Below are positions 1 through 6,806 of a DNA stretch of 7,383 bases, in pieces (position 1 is the stretch's first letter; each line of letters begins with the position of its first letter). The position numbers were made by a program, and so were the translations under genes. This stretch comes from an uncultured Devosia sp. (lineage in GTDB: Bacteria > Pseudomonadota > Alphaproteobacteria > Rhizobiales > Devosiaceae). The notes beneath the pieces were generated by a model that saw nothing but the letters and a program-made list of their open reading frames with translations, had not been told where the DNA came from and ran no database searches. The stretch is taken from NCBI GenBank assembly GCA_946481445.1, contig CAMLOA010000083.1, positions 1 through 7,383 on the forward strand. Reading direction: 5' to 3'.

Positions 1-11
1 GCCGCGCCGAG

Positions 12-41
12 CTTTGCCTCTCCTTTCAGGGAGAAGCAAAG
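12..41 (-). terminator. Terminator-like hairpin after flgD
   Basis: CTTTGC (12-17) pairs with GCAAAG (36-41). After one mismatch the stem continues as TCTCC (19-23) with GGAGA (30-34), around a 6-base loop. It begins 3 bases beyond the flgD stop codon, the usual place for a terminator. On the minus strand the bases after the stem are GC-rich with no T-run, so this is not a classic intrinsic terminator. It could act with Rho, protect the mRNA 3' end, or sit between flgD and a further gene of the same operon, such as flgE, outside the window. Confidence 0.4.
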
Positions 42-44
42 AGG

Positions 45-752
45 TCAGGCCTCGGTGTCGTCATCCGTGTCCGGGTCCGGCGTGGCAGTGACGTCGGGGA
101 TGCGCACGTCGGTGACGTCGGTGATGGCCACGCGGCGGCTGCCCACGGTCAGCAGGGGTACGTCGCCGGTGAAATCGACGGCAGTCACGATGCCGATCGA
201 GGCGGTGCTGATCTTGACGGTCTGGCCATTGGCATCCTTGCCCTGGATGTCGATCGTATAGGTGCCGTTCGGCTTCAGATTGCCGTCGCTGCCCATGCCG
301 TCCCAGCGGAAGGTGCCAGGGCCGGCGCTGAGCGGGCCGGTTTCGGTATAGACGACCTGGCCATTGGCATCCTTGATGGTGACAGTGGCGTTGGCAGCAT
401 TGGCTTCGGCGCTATAGGCCCAGAAGACGGCATTCTCGTCGGTGAGCTCGCCCGTCTTGCCCGAGGAGGTCACTTCCTTGCCGATATAGGAGACCGCATC
501 GGACTTGGCCGTGTTCTGGCTCGAAAGCATCAGCGTTTCGAGGAATTCATTGGTCTTGAGCTGCTGCTCGACGCCGGTGAACTGCACCAGTTGCTGGGTG
601 AACTGGTTGGTGTCCATCGGGTCCAGGGGATTCTGGTTCCTGAGCTGGGTGGTCAGGATGGTGAGGAAAGTGTCGAAATTGTCCGCGATGGTCGAGCGCG
701 AGCTTGCCATCTGGCTGGTGTTTGAATTGCCTGAAACGCCATCAACTGCCAT
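45..752 (-). CDS. flgD: Flagellar hook assembly protein FlgD (hook cap/scaffold)
   Basis: FlgD caps the growing hook and guides polymerisation of FlgE outside the cell; it is exported by the flagellar type III system and later removed. The 235-residue length is normal. The N-terminal family signature is clear: FLTILTTQLRNQNPLDPMD (residues 29-47), then TNQFTQQLVQFTGVEQQLKTN (48-68, read as two parts). The C-terminal half has the FlgD Ig/tudor-like pattern, with FRWDGMGSDG (148-157) followed by NGTYTI (162-167). The tail after about residue 218 is Asp/Thr-rich and looks disordered. There is no cysteine and no signal peptide, as expected for a flagellar export substrate. The ATG has a strong ribosome site, GGAG at 761-764, 8 bases upstream and touching the TAA stop of fliK, so the two genes are probably translationally linked. 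Expression is expected from the sigma-54 promoter upstream of fliK. Confidence 0.95.
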   Translation of the reverse strand: MAVDGVSGNSNTSQMASSRSTIADNFDTFLTILTTQLRNQNPLDPMDTNQFTQQLVQFTGVEQQLKTNEFLETLMLSSQNTAKSDAVSYIGKEVTSSGKTGELTDENAVFWAYSAEANAANATVTIKDANGQVVYTETGPLSAGPGTFRWDGMGSDGNLKPNGTYTIDIQGKDANGQTVKISTASIGIVTAVDFTGDVPLLTVGSRRVAITDVTDVRIPDVTATPDPDTDDDTEA

Positions 753-764
753 GACACCTACTCC

Positions 765-2303
765 TTACGCGATGATGTTGACACCGCTGGCACTGAGACT
801 GCCGCGGTAGAGATTGACCGTGGGGGGCGGCGTGTCATCGGCCTCGGCCGTGACCTCGTCGCCGAAGACAGGATTGTTGCCGCTACCGCCGTCCTGCCCA
901 TGCTGGCCGCCGCTGCTGAACGGGTTCTGCTTGAGCGAGAATTCGAGATTGGTCTTGGCGCCGTCGAGGCCGGCCTGCTGCAGGGCCCGTTCCAGCCCGC
1001 GCTGGTCGCGCTGCATCAGGTCGAGCGTTTCGGCCTTTTCCACGGTCAGCCGCGCATGGACCTGGCCTGATTTGTCGATGTCGAGCTTCACATCGATGCG
1101 GCCCAGTTCGGGCGGATCGAGGCGGATCTGAAAGCGGGTATTGCCGTCATTGACCTGGCGGACGATCTCGAAGGCGAGCTGGGGCAGGTTGAGCTGCTGC
1201 TGGCTGGTCTGGTAGCCGGCCTGTACGACACGCGGCGCGGCCACGATATCGACGCGGGCGGCCGGGGCAGTCTGCGTATTGGCCTGGGCCTCGGGCTGCT
1301 TGTCCAGTGCCGCAGCGATTTGCGGGCGCTCGACGGGCTTGCGCTCGGGCGGTGCGGAATCGTCGCCACGATCCCCGGTATCCTCGGTTTCGGTCGCGGC
1401 CTTGGTTGCCGGGGTTTCCGGTGTCTCGGCGGCATCGGTCGCGGCGGGAGCATCCGTGCTTGCCTTGCCGGTCAGGGCCGGTTCGGTCAGCTTGAGCTCA
1501 GGCGTGGCCAGGGCCTGGGTCGCCGGGTCGGTATCGACGGCGACGGCAGGCTTGAGCAAGCGGGCGAGGACGGCGTCGAGATCGGCATCGGCCTTGGCGC
1601 CAAGCTCGAGCTGGGCCAACTGATCGGGCTCCAGCTCGCCGCTATTGAGCGCCGAGAGCAGGGCGGCCAGCTTGTCGCCGATCGACTTGAGCAGGGCCGA
1701 CAATTCCTCGCCGGCATCGGGAGCAGCCGAACCGCTGAACAGGGTTTCGGCCACCGGACCGAAGGCAGCGGTGACGCGGGCCGCGAAACTGACATCGTCG
1801 GGCTGGATGTCGGTAACGAGCGCGGTGAGGTCATCGATCGAGGGCAGGGCATCGAGGTCGATGTCGAGCGCCGCCGCCAAATCGGACAGGGCGGCCTCGA
1901 GTTGCTTGAGCATTTCGGGGTCGAGCGGTTCGCCGGCTTCGAGGCTCGCCTTGAGGTTGGCCAGGGTGCTGGCGATCTCGGCAAGGCCGGACCCGGCATC
2001 CAGCGCTTCCTGGAACGGCACGACCGCGTCGACCACCGCGGCGATGGCGTCTGGGTCCTCGTTGCCCTGGGTTTCGCCGTCGCCAAAGCCCAGCGAGAGC
2101 TTCACCAGGTCACCGAGATTGACGTCCACATTGGCTGACGAGGTCTTGGCGGCGTCCGCGCCAACTTTGGGCGCAGCGGCGCCGAGCAGGGCCGCGAAGA
2201 CGTCGAATGCGCCTTCATCGCCCCCCGCGCCTGTCGAGCCATTGAGGCTCTTGCTGCTGCTGAGGCCGGCTGCGTTGGTCGTAACGGTCAGATGTGATGC
2301 CAC
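765..2303 (-). CDS. fliK: Flagellar hook-length control protein FliK
   Basis: FliK is an exported molecular ruler. It measures the hook and switches the export gate (FlhB) from hook to filament substrates. The Flg_hook C-terminal domain is evident at about residues 370-460 of the 512-residue form, with LDPPELGRIDVKL (395-407) and then VHARLTVEKAETLDLMQRD (415-433). The N-terminal two thirds are Ala/Asp/Leu-rich helices followed by a Thr/Pro/Glu-rich unstructured stretch, typical of poorly conserved FliK ruler regions. There is no cysteine. The frame is open to a TTG at 2396 (543 residues), but a sigma-54 promoter at 2347-2362 lies inside that extension and TTG 2396 has no ribosome site. I therefore chose the GTG at 2303, which has GGGG 8 bases upstream and would lie about 33 bases from the predicted transcript start. 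flgD follows after 12 bases. The family is secure from the C-terminus; the start is inferred. Confidence 0.9.
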   Translation of the reverse strand: MASHLTVTTNAAGLSSSKSLNGSTGAGGDEGAFDVFAALLGAAAPKVGADAAKTSSANVDVNLGDLVKLSLGFGDGETQGNEDPDAIAAVVDAVVPFQEALDAGSGLAEIASTLANLKASLEAGEPLDPEMLKQLEAALSDLAAALDIDLDALPSIDDLTALVTDIQPDDVSFAARVTAAFGPVAETLFSGSAAPDAGEELSALLKSIGDKLAALLSALNSGELEPDQLAQLELGAKADADLDAVLARLLKPAVAVDTDPATQALATPELKLTEPALTGKASTDAPAATDAAETPETPATKAATETEDTGDRGDDSAPPERKPVERPQIAAALDKQPEAQANTQTAPAARVDIVAAPRVVQAGYQTSQQQLNLPQLAFEIVRQVNDGNTRFQIRLDPPELGRIDVKLDIDKSGQVHARLTVEKAETLDLMQRDQRGLERALQQAGLDGAKTNLEFSLKQNPFSSGGQHGQDGGSGNNPVFGDEVTAEADDTPPPTVNLYRGSLSASGVNIIA

Positions 2304-2346
2304 GAAAGCGGCCCCATATACAAAGAGACTAATCCGAGCAGGACGA

Positions 2347-2362
2347 TGCAAGCGCGGTGCCA
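2347..2362 (-). promoter_or_regulatory. Sigma-54 (RpoN) -24/-12 promoter for fliK-flgD
   Basis: On the minus strand the sequence reads TGGCAC (2362-2357), CGCGC (2356-2352), TTGCA (2351-2347). This matches the established sigma-54 consensus TGGCAC-N5-TTGCW, and the invariant GG and GC pairs are exactly 10 bases apart. Transcription would start near 2336, leaving a leader of about 33 bases before the GTG of fliK at 2303. Hook-operon genes are sigma-54-dependent in Caulobacter, so the context fits. The promoter calls for an AAA+ activator bound upstream; candidate sites are listed separately. Confidence 0.85.
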
Positions 2363-2421
2363 AGTCGATGTCGGGCGGAAAGGCCTTCTGATTCAACGTG
2401 TTGGCGCTTGTAGTGTGAGCG

Positions 2422-2450
2422 GCCGCGCGTGACGGGCCGCATCACGCGGC
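2422..2450. repeat. Imperfect palindrome in the fliK/mnmA divergent region
   Basis: GCCGCGCGTGA (2422-2432) faces TCACGCGGC (2442-2450). The nine-base arms pair fully if one C in the left arm is bulged out, around a 9-base spacer. It overlaps the first of the two enhancer-like elements at 2447-2475. It may be a regulator binding site for fliK or mnmA. No known operator was recognised. Confidence 0.4.
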
Positions 2451-2475
2451 AAAAGCTGCCGGGCAAATGTTGCGA
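2447..2475. promoter_or_regulatory. Tandem enhancer-like elements upstream of the sigma-54 promoter (FlbD/ftr candidate)
   Basis: Two related imperfect dyads lie side by side. Element 1 is CGGCA-AAAGC-TGCCG (2447-2461). Element 2 contains GCAA-ATG-TTGC (2463-2473). Aligned from GGCAAA (2448 and 2462), they agree at 10 of 14 positions and repeat at a 14-base interval. They are centred about 118 and 132 bases upstream of the predicted fliK transcript start, the range used by sigma-54 activators. In Caulobacter, FlbD binds paired ftr elements at about this distance in hook-operon promoters. Assignment to FlbD is inference; the base pattern was not compared with a matrix. Confidence 0.45.
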
Positions 2476-2549
2476 GGGGCGGGGGAAAGGCGTAGAAGCC
2501 CGAACTCAATTCGTCCGCTGGCCCTTGAACCCAACCGGATACTGGAAAG

Positions 2550-3701
2550 ATGCTGAACTCGCTTGATATTGCCAAGCGTCCCGAAGACACGCGCGTTGTC
2601 GTTGCGATGTCGGGGGGCGTGGATTCCTCGGTCGTCGCGGGCCTCCTCGCCCGTCAGGGCTATGACGTGGTCGGCGTCACGCTCCAGCTTTACGATCATG
2701 GCGAGGCCACCCATCGCAAGGGCGCCTGCTGCGCCGGGCAGGATATCCACGATGCGCGCCGCGTCGCGGCCAAGCTGGGCATTCCCCACTATGTGCTCGA
2801 CTATGAAGAGCGCTTCAAGAACGCCGTCATCGAGCCCTTCGCCAATGCCTATCAGCAGGGCGAGACGCCGGTGCCCTGCATTGCCTGCAACCAGAGCGTG
2901 AAGTTTGTCGACCTGATGACCGTTGCGCAGGACCTGGGCGCGGATGTGCTGGCCACCGGCCACTATGTGCAGACGCGCCTGGGTGAAGATGGCAGGCGCC
3001 ACCTCTTCCGGCCGGTCGACAATGACCGCGACCAGTCCTATTTCCTCTTTGCCACCACGCAGAGCCAGCTCGATTTCCTGCGCTTTCCGCTCGGCGGCAT
3101 GGGCAAGGCCGAAGTGCGCCAGCATGCGCGCGACATGGGCCTCGAAATCGCCGAAAAGCACGACAGCCAGGACATCTGCTTCGTGCCGCAGGGCAAGTAT
3201 GCCGACATCATCCGCAAGATGCACCCCGAGGCGGCCGCGCAGGGCGAGATCGTCCATCTCGATGGCCGCGTGCTGGGCACCCATGAAGGGATCGTCAACT
3301 ACACGGTGGGCCAGCGCAAGGGGCTGGGCGTTGCCGCGGGCGAGCCGCTCTACGTCATCAAGCTCGAGCACAAGACCGGCCGCGTCATCGTCGGGCCGCG
3401 CGAGGCACTCAAGACCCATACGGTGCGCCTGCGCGATGTGAACTGGCTCGGCGCCCGGCCGCTGAGCGAGATGAGCATGGGCAATGGCGCTCCGGTCGAG
3501 GTCAAGGTGCGCTCGACGCGCGGGCCGCAGCCGGCGGTGATCCAGAGCCGGGATGGCGAGGTCTATGTGACGCTGGTGAGCGGGGAATACGGCATTTCGC
3601 CGGGCCAGGCCTGCGTGTTCTATGCTGATGATACCGCCACGTCCGAAGTCTGGGGCGGCGGGTTTATCGCCGAGGCGGTGCCGCAGGTGTTTGCGGCTTA
3701 G
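2550..3701 (+). CDS. mnmA: tRNA-specific 2-thiouridylase MnmA (TrmU)
   Basis: MnmA is a cytoplasmic enzyme that adenylates U34 of the Lys, Glu and Gln tRNAs with ATP, then replaces the C2 oxygen with persulfide sulfur to give s2U34. The 383-residue length is usual. The PP-loop ATP site SGGVDSS spans residues 21-27, and the conserved GACCAGQD lies near 58-65. The catalytic nucleophile is Cys113 in CIACNQ, and the sulfur-carrying partner is Cys210 in DICFVP, equivalent to Cys102 and Cys199 of the E. coli enzyme. GHYVQ (137-141), DQSYFLF (161-167) and [11 protein letters not shown] (250-260) are further family motifs. The C-terminal beta-barrel region follows to the end. The ATG at 2550 directly follows GGAAAG, which is unusually close for a ribosome site, so initiation may be weak or use another upstream signal. 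No better in-frame start was seen. The gene is divergent from fliK and has no visible link to flagella. Confidence 0.97.
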   Translation: MLNSLDIAKRPEDTRVVVAMSGGVDSSVVAGLLARQGYDVVGVTLQLYDHGEATHRKGACCAGQDIHDARRVAAKLGIPHYVLDYEERFKNAVIEPFANAYQQGETPVPCIACNQSVKFVDLMTVAQDLGADVLATGHYVQTRLGEDGRRHLFRPVDNDRDQSYFLFATTQSQLDFLRFPLGGMGKAEVRQHARDMGLEIAEKHDSQDICFVPQGKYADIIRKMHPEAAAQGEIVHLDGRVLGTHEGIVNYTVGQRKGLGVAAGEPLYVIKLEHKTGRVIVGPREALKTHTVRLRDVNWLGARPLSEMSMGNGAPVEVKVRSTRGPQPAVIQSRDGEVYVTLVSGEYGISPGQACVFYADDTATSEVWGGGFIAEAVPQVFAA

Positions 3702-3726
3702 GCTCGGATTGGTCACACCCACCGCA

Positions 3727-3812
3727 CGTCACCCTCGGGCTTGACCCGAGGGCACTGTACTTACCGGACGCGCAGCAAGTGTAGAGCCCTCGGGTCAAGC
3801 CCGAGGGTGACG
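3727..3812. repeat. Nested palindromic repeat between convergent genes
   Basis: A perfect 27-base inverted repeat has arms at 3727-3753 and 3786-3812, and pairing continues imperfectly into the 32-base centre. Each arm is itself a hairpin: CCCTCGGG, a five-base loop, then CCCGAGGG (8-base stem; 3732-3752 in the left arm). Nothing here looks coding. This architecture resembles REP/BIME-type intergenic repeats. CTCGGG-cttgacc-CGAGG motifs are familiar from alphaproteobacterial intergenic DNA (established knowledge recalled, not searched). Its place between the mnmA stop (3701) and the 3' end of the minus-strand gene (3821) suits a two-way terminator or transcript end, although there is no T-run. 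Confidence 0.85.
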
Positions 3813-3820
3813 GCCGGTGG

Positions 3821-4024
3821 TCATGGTGACACCGCAGGTTCCGCCGCCGGCTCCTCCACCGCCGCCGCACTCGTCGCTTCAGCATTGGCTTCGCGCAGTT
3901 GCTGGTAGGCATTGATGCCGCCCAGCCAGGTGGAAATGGCGATGACCACCAGCAGCGCGCCCAGGACCAGCAGCAGAACACGCCCGCGATTGAGGGCGAA
4001 GGGGCTCTGTTTGGGTTCATCCAT
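3821..4024 (-). CDS. Small single-span membrane protein, function unknown
   Basis: This gene encodes 67 residues. A short polar N-terminus (MDEPKQSPFALNRGR, 1-15) is followed by one strongly hydrophobic helix (about 16-35, VLLLVLGALLVVIAISTWLG) and an Ala/Glu-rich tail ending in PAVSP. By the positive-inside rule, the Arg/Lys-containing N-terminus stays in the cytoplasm and the acidic tail faces the periplasm. The ATG at 4022-4024 has GAGG about 9 bases upstream, so translation is credible. It is divergent from the ECF sigma factor gene across a 97-base gap and convergent with mnmA. I recognise no family. A role beside the sigma/VWA pair is possible but rests only on position. Confidence 0.7.
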   Translation of the reverse strand: MDEPKQSPFALNRGRVLLLVLGALLVVIAISTWLGGINAYQQLREANAEATSAAAVEEPAAEPAVSP

Positions 4025-4121
4025 GGCAATCGCCTCAAAATAAATCTGCGCATAGCACCCAAGGAATGGGAGCGCGGTGGCGTCTTAGCATTAGAATGGC
4101 CGCAAGAGTAAGGCGTGGCGA
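4025..4121. promoter_or_regulatory. Divergent intergenic region upstream of the ECF sigma gene
   Basis: These 97 bases must hold the start signals for the small membrane protein (minus) and the sigma factor operon (plus). TAGAAT at 4092-4097 matches five of six bases of a -10 box, but no matching -35 lies 16-18 bases upstream. GGAAT at 4063-4067 followed by CGTC at 4081-4084 recalls an ECF promoter, but the 13-base spacer is short. No firm promoter can be assigned. Confidence 0.3.
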
Positions 4122-4691
4122 GTGCATGGCTTGGTGATGGGATTGACTGCCGCATCCCCGATCGAGGCAGCGCAGGCGGTGACGCGGGCGCTGGTGGTGC
4201 GCGCGCAGAATGGCGATGCCGAAGCCTTTGCCGAGCTGATCGAGGATCACTATGACCTGATCCATCGCACCGCCTGGAAATGGTGCGGCAACCGTGATGA
4301 TGCCGAGGACATTGCCCAGGATGTCTGCGTGAAGCTGGGCCGGGCCATAGCGGGCTTCGACGGCCGCAGCGCCTTTTCGAGCTGGGTCTATCGCATCACG
4401 CTCAATGCGGTGCGCGACATGCAAAGGGCGGGCAAAAGACGCGGCAAATATGCCGATGCCTATGCCGAAATAGCGCCCGAGGACCAGCCCGCCGAGCAGG
4501 AGGAAGCGGCGACCAGCCGCCAGCTCTGGGCGGCTGTGCGGCAATTGCCGGAAAAGCAGCGCGACGCGGTGCTGCTGGTCTATGCGGAGGAATTGAGCCA
4601 TGCGGCGGCGGCCGAAATCATGGGCATCAGCGAGGCGACAGTCTCCTTTCATGTGCATGAGGCACGCAAGACCCTGAGGGGGCTGCTATGA
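4122..4691 (+). CDS. ECF-family RNA polymerase sigma factor
   Basis: This is an alternative sigma factor of the extracytoplasmic-function type, which directs RNA polymerase to a small stress or envelope regulon. Region 2 covers about residues 36-104, with DDAEDIAQDVCVKLGRAI (59-76) for core binding and FSSWVYRITLNAVRDMQR (85-102) for -10 recognition and melting. An acidic linker follows (about 112-130). Region 4 runs 134-187, with LPEKQRDAVLLVYAEELSH (142-160) and the -35 helix-turn-helix EIMGISEATVSFHVHEARK (165-183). There are no extra C-terminal domains. I start at GTG 4122, which has AAGG 8 bases upstream (4110-4113). GTG 4134 and ATG 4137 are in frame and would remove only four or five residues ahead of region 2. 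The stop overlaps the next gene's start as ATGA at 4688-4691, so the VWA protein is translationally coupled and is the likely cognate regulator. Confidence 0.93.
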   Translation: MHGLVMGLTAASPIEAAQAVTRALVVRAQNGDAEAFAELIEDHYDLIHRTAWKWCGNRDDAEDIAQDVCVKLGRAIAGFDGRSAFSSWVYRITLNAVRDMQRAGKRRGKYADAYAEIAPEDQPAEQEEAATSRQLWAAVRQLPEKQRDAVLLVYAEELSHAAAAEIMGISEATVSFHVHEARKTLRGLL

Positions 4692-6763
4692 GCGACGACA
4701 TGCGTGATCCATTCGACAGGCTGAAAGGCGCGGCCGCGCCTGCACCTCGTGATGAGGCGAGGAAGCGCGCCCTGGCGTCAGGCATGGCGGCCTTCGCGGC
4801 CGCGCAGGAAAAATCTGCGACGGCGACCAAAGGAAACCGTTGGGGCCAGCGTCTCACGTCCATCATCACTTCCTGGAAAGGGAAATCGATCATGGACATG
4901 CGTCTCCCCATCGGTACTGCCGCCGTTGCCCTGCTGCTCCTGCCGCTGGGCTATCAGCTTTATTCAACCACCTCGATGACCGTGCCGACCGAAACCCCAG
5001 TGCAGCAGCCGGTCATGGTCGAGCCACCGGCCGAGGTGGTCGCGACGGAAGAGCGTGCAGAAGCGCCCGCGACAGATGCAGACATGGCCGTTGCAGCGCC
5101 GGAGCCGGCACCGCTGGGCGACGCCCTGATGGAAAGCGAAGTGGCGCAGGATGCTGCGGCGCCGGTGGTTGGCGGCAATAGTGGCCTGGCCCGGCAGCAG
5201 ATGTCGGTGGCCGCGCCCCCTCCTGCCGCGGCGACGGCGGAAAGCGATGCGTTCTATATGCCCGCACCGATGCCTTCGGTGGTCGCGCTGCCGACCGAAC
5301 CGAGCGGGGACGCCTTTACCAGCTTCGACGAACAGCGCCTCAAGGCGGTGGGCGAAGAGCCGGTTTCGACTTTCTCGATCGATGTGGATACGGCCAGCTA
5401 TTCCTATGTGCGCCGCATGCTGGAGGATGGCTATGTGCCCGAGCCCGATGCGGTGCGCATCGAGGAGCTGATCAACTATTTCCCCTATGACTACCCGGCC
5501 GCCGAGAGCGCCAGCGCACCGTTCAAGCCCACGATCGGGGTCTATCCCACGCCGTGGAATCCGAAGACGCAATTGCTGCAGATCGGCATCAAGGGCTATG
5601 TGCCGCCCGCGGGCGAAGACAAGCCTGCTAACCTGGTATTCCTGATCGATACGTCGGGCTCGATGGACGAGCCGGACAAGCTGCCGCTGCTCAAGCGGGC
5701 CTTCGGCCTGCTGGTCGACCAGCTCTCGGCTAATGATACGGTGTCGATCGTGGTCTATGCCGGGTCGGCCGGCGTGGTGCTGGAGCCGACCGTGGCGACG
5801 GAAAAGGGCAGGATTCTTTCGGCGCTGGACCAGCTTGCTGCCGGCGGTAGCACGGCGGGGGCCGAAGGCATTGCGCTGGCCTATCGGCTGGCCGAACAGG
5901 CCAAGGTGGCCGATGGCACCAATCGGGTGATCCTGGCCACCGATGGCGATTTCAATGTCGGCATCAGCGATCCCGATGCGCTGACCGATTTCATCAAGAT
6001 CAAGCGTGACAGCGGCATCAGCCTTTCGGTGCTGGGCTTTGGCCGCGGCAATCTCGATGACGCGACGATGCAGGCGCTGGCGCAGAACGGCAATGGCAAT
6101 GCCAGCTACATTTCCAGCTTCCGCGAGGCCCAGAAGGTGCTGGTCGAAGAAATGGGCGGCACGCTCGACATGATCGCCAAGGATGTGAAGATCCAGGTCG
6201 AGTTCAACCCGGCCGTGGTCAGCGAGTATCGCCTGATCGGCTACGAGACCCGCGCGCTCAACCGCGAGGATTTCAACAATGATGCGGTCGATGCCGGCGA
6301 TATCGGCGCCGGCCATACGGTAACGGCGATCTACGAGATCGTGCCGGTCGGCTCGGGCGCCGAGATGATCGACCCGCTGCGCTATGGGCCGGAGGGCGCG
6401 ACGGGCAGTGGTGACGAGATCGCCTTCCTCAAGATGCGCTACAAGCTGCCGGAGAGCGATGTCAGCCAGTTGATCGAACAACCGGTGACGGCAGACGTGG
6501 TCTATGGCGATATCGGGGCGGCCAGCGACGATATGCGCTTTGCCGCCGCCGTGGCCGCCTTCGGGCAGAAGCTCAAAGGGTCCAATTACGGCTCGGCCAT
6601 CGAGTGGGACGAGATCGTGGCGTTGGCTCGCTCGGGCAAGGGTGCTGATGATAGCGGCTATCGCGCCGAGTTTATCCAACTGGTCGGGACGGCGAGCCTG
6701 TTGAAGCCGGATACCGATACCGATCCGTGCGATACCAGTGCGAGCGGCGAGGTGTGCGACTGA
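4688..6763 (+). CDS. Membrane-anchored VWA-domain protein, YfbK family (likely partner of the ECF sigma factor)
   Basis: The protein has 691 residues. Residues 1-70 are a charged cytoplasmic segment with a short helical motif (DPFDRLKGAAAPAP, 7-20, then DEARKRALASGMAAFAA, 22-38). One membrane span follows (about 73-93), with basic residues just before it placing the N-terminus inside. Residues 97-210 are a Pro/Ala/Glu-rich periplasmic linker. The YfbK N-terminal VWA-associated region begins at STFSIDVDTASYSYVRRML (227-245) and includes INYFPYDYP (262-270). The VWA domain has an intact MIDAS site: DTSGSM (321-326), Thr389 and Asp419 in ATDGD. A DUF3520-type region (about 497-675) starts near VEFNPAVVSEYRLIGYE (504-520). 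The only two cysteines, 681 and 690, lie at the extreme C-terminus and could form a periplasmic disulfide. VWA domains bind protein ligands through a divalent metal. The ATGA overlap with the sigma gene and the inside/outside layout suggest anti-sigma or signal-relay function. That role is inferred; the family assignment is not in doubt. Confidence 0.93.
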   Translation: MSDDMRDPFDRLKGAAAPAPRDEARKRALASGMAAFAAAQEKSATATKGNRWGQRLTSIITSWKGKSIMDMRLPIGTAAVALLLLPLGYQLYSTTSMTVPTETPVQQPVMVEPPAEVVATEERAEAPATDADMAVAAPEPAPLGDALMESEVAQDAAAPVVGGNSGLARQQMSVAAPPPAAATAESDAFYMPAPMPSVVALPTEPSGDAFTSFDEQRLKAVGEEPVSTFSIDVDTASYSYVRRMLEDGYVPEPDAVRIEELINYFPYDYPAAESASAPFKPTIGVYPTPWNPKTQLLQIGIKGYVPPAGEDKPANLVFLIDTSGSMDEPDKLPLLKRAFGLLVDQLSANDTVSIVVYAGSAGVVLEPTVATEKGRILSALDQLAAGGSTAGAEGIALAYRLAEQAKVADGTNRVILATDGDFNVGISDPDALTDFIKIKRDSGISLSVLGFGRGNLDDATMQALAQNGNGNASYISSFREAQKVLVEEMGGTLDMIAKDVKIQVEFNPAVVSEYRLIGYETRALNREDFNNDAVDAGDIGAGHTVTAIYEIVPVGSGAEMIDPLRYGPEGATGSGDEIAFLKMRYKLPESDVSQLIEQPVTADVVYGDIGAASDDMRFAAAVAAFGQKLKGSNYGSAIEWDEIVALARSGKGADDSGYRAEFIQLVGTASLLKPDTDTDPCDTSASGEVCD

Positions 6764-6806
6764 CCGATCGTCCGAAATCCGGGGCGACGCATGCGGGCCT
6801 GGGCAT

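Noticed and set aside
1320..2138. Plus-strand open frame (272 codons) opposite fliK
   Set aside because: It is low-complexity Gly/Arg/Glu-rich sequence created by the Ala/Asp-rich fliK codons. It has no start signal and no domain.
2525..2549. TTGAAC as a -35 box for mnmA
   Set aside because: A -10 box at normal spacing would fall on or past the start codon, and no such box is present.
2442..3722. Long minus-strand open frame (426 codons) opposite mnmA
   Set aside because: It mirrors mnmA almost end to end, its His/Arg/Ala-rich translation has no recognisable domain, and GC-rich coding DNA often gives such antisense frames.
4063..4084. Possible ECF autoregulatory promoter (GGAAT then CGTC)
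   Set aside because: The spacer is only 13 bases, shorter than usual for ECF promoters (about 15-17), and the -35 lacks the common C. It is too weak to call.
4035..4658. Minus-strand open frame (207 codons) opposite the ECF sigma gene
   Set aside because: The sigma factor motifs on the plus strand are conclusive, and the antisense product is featureless.
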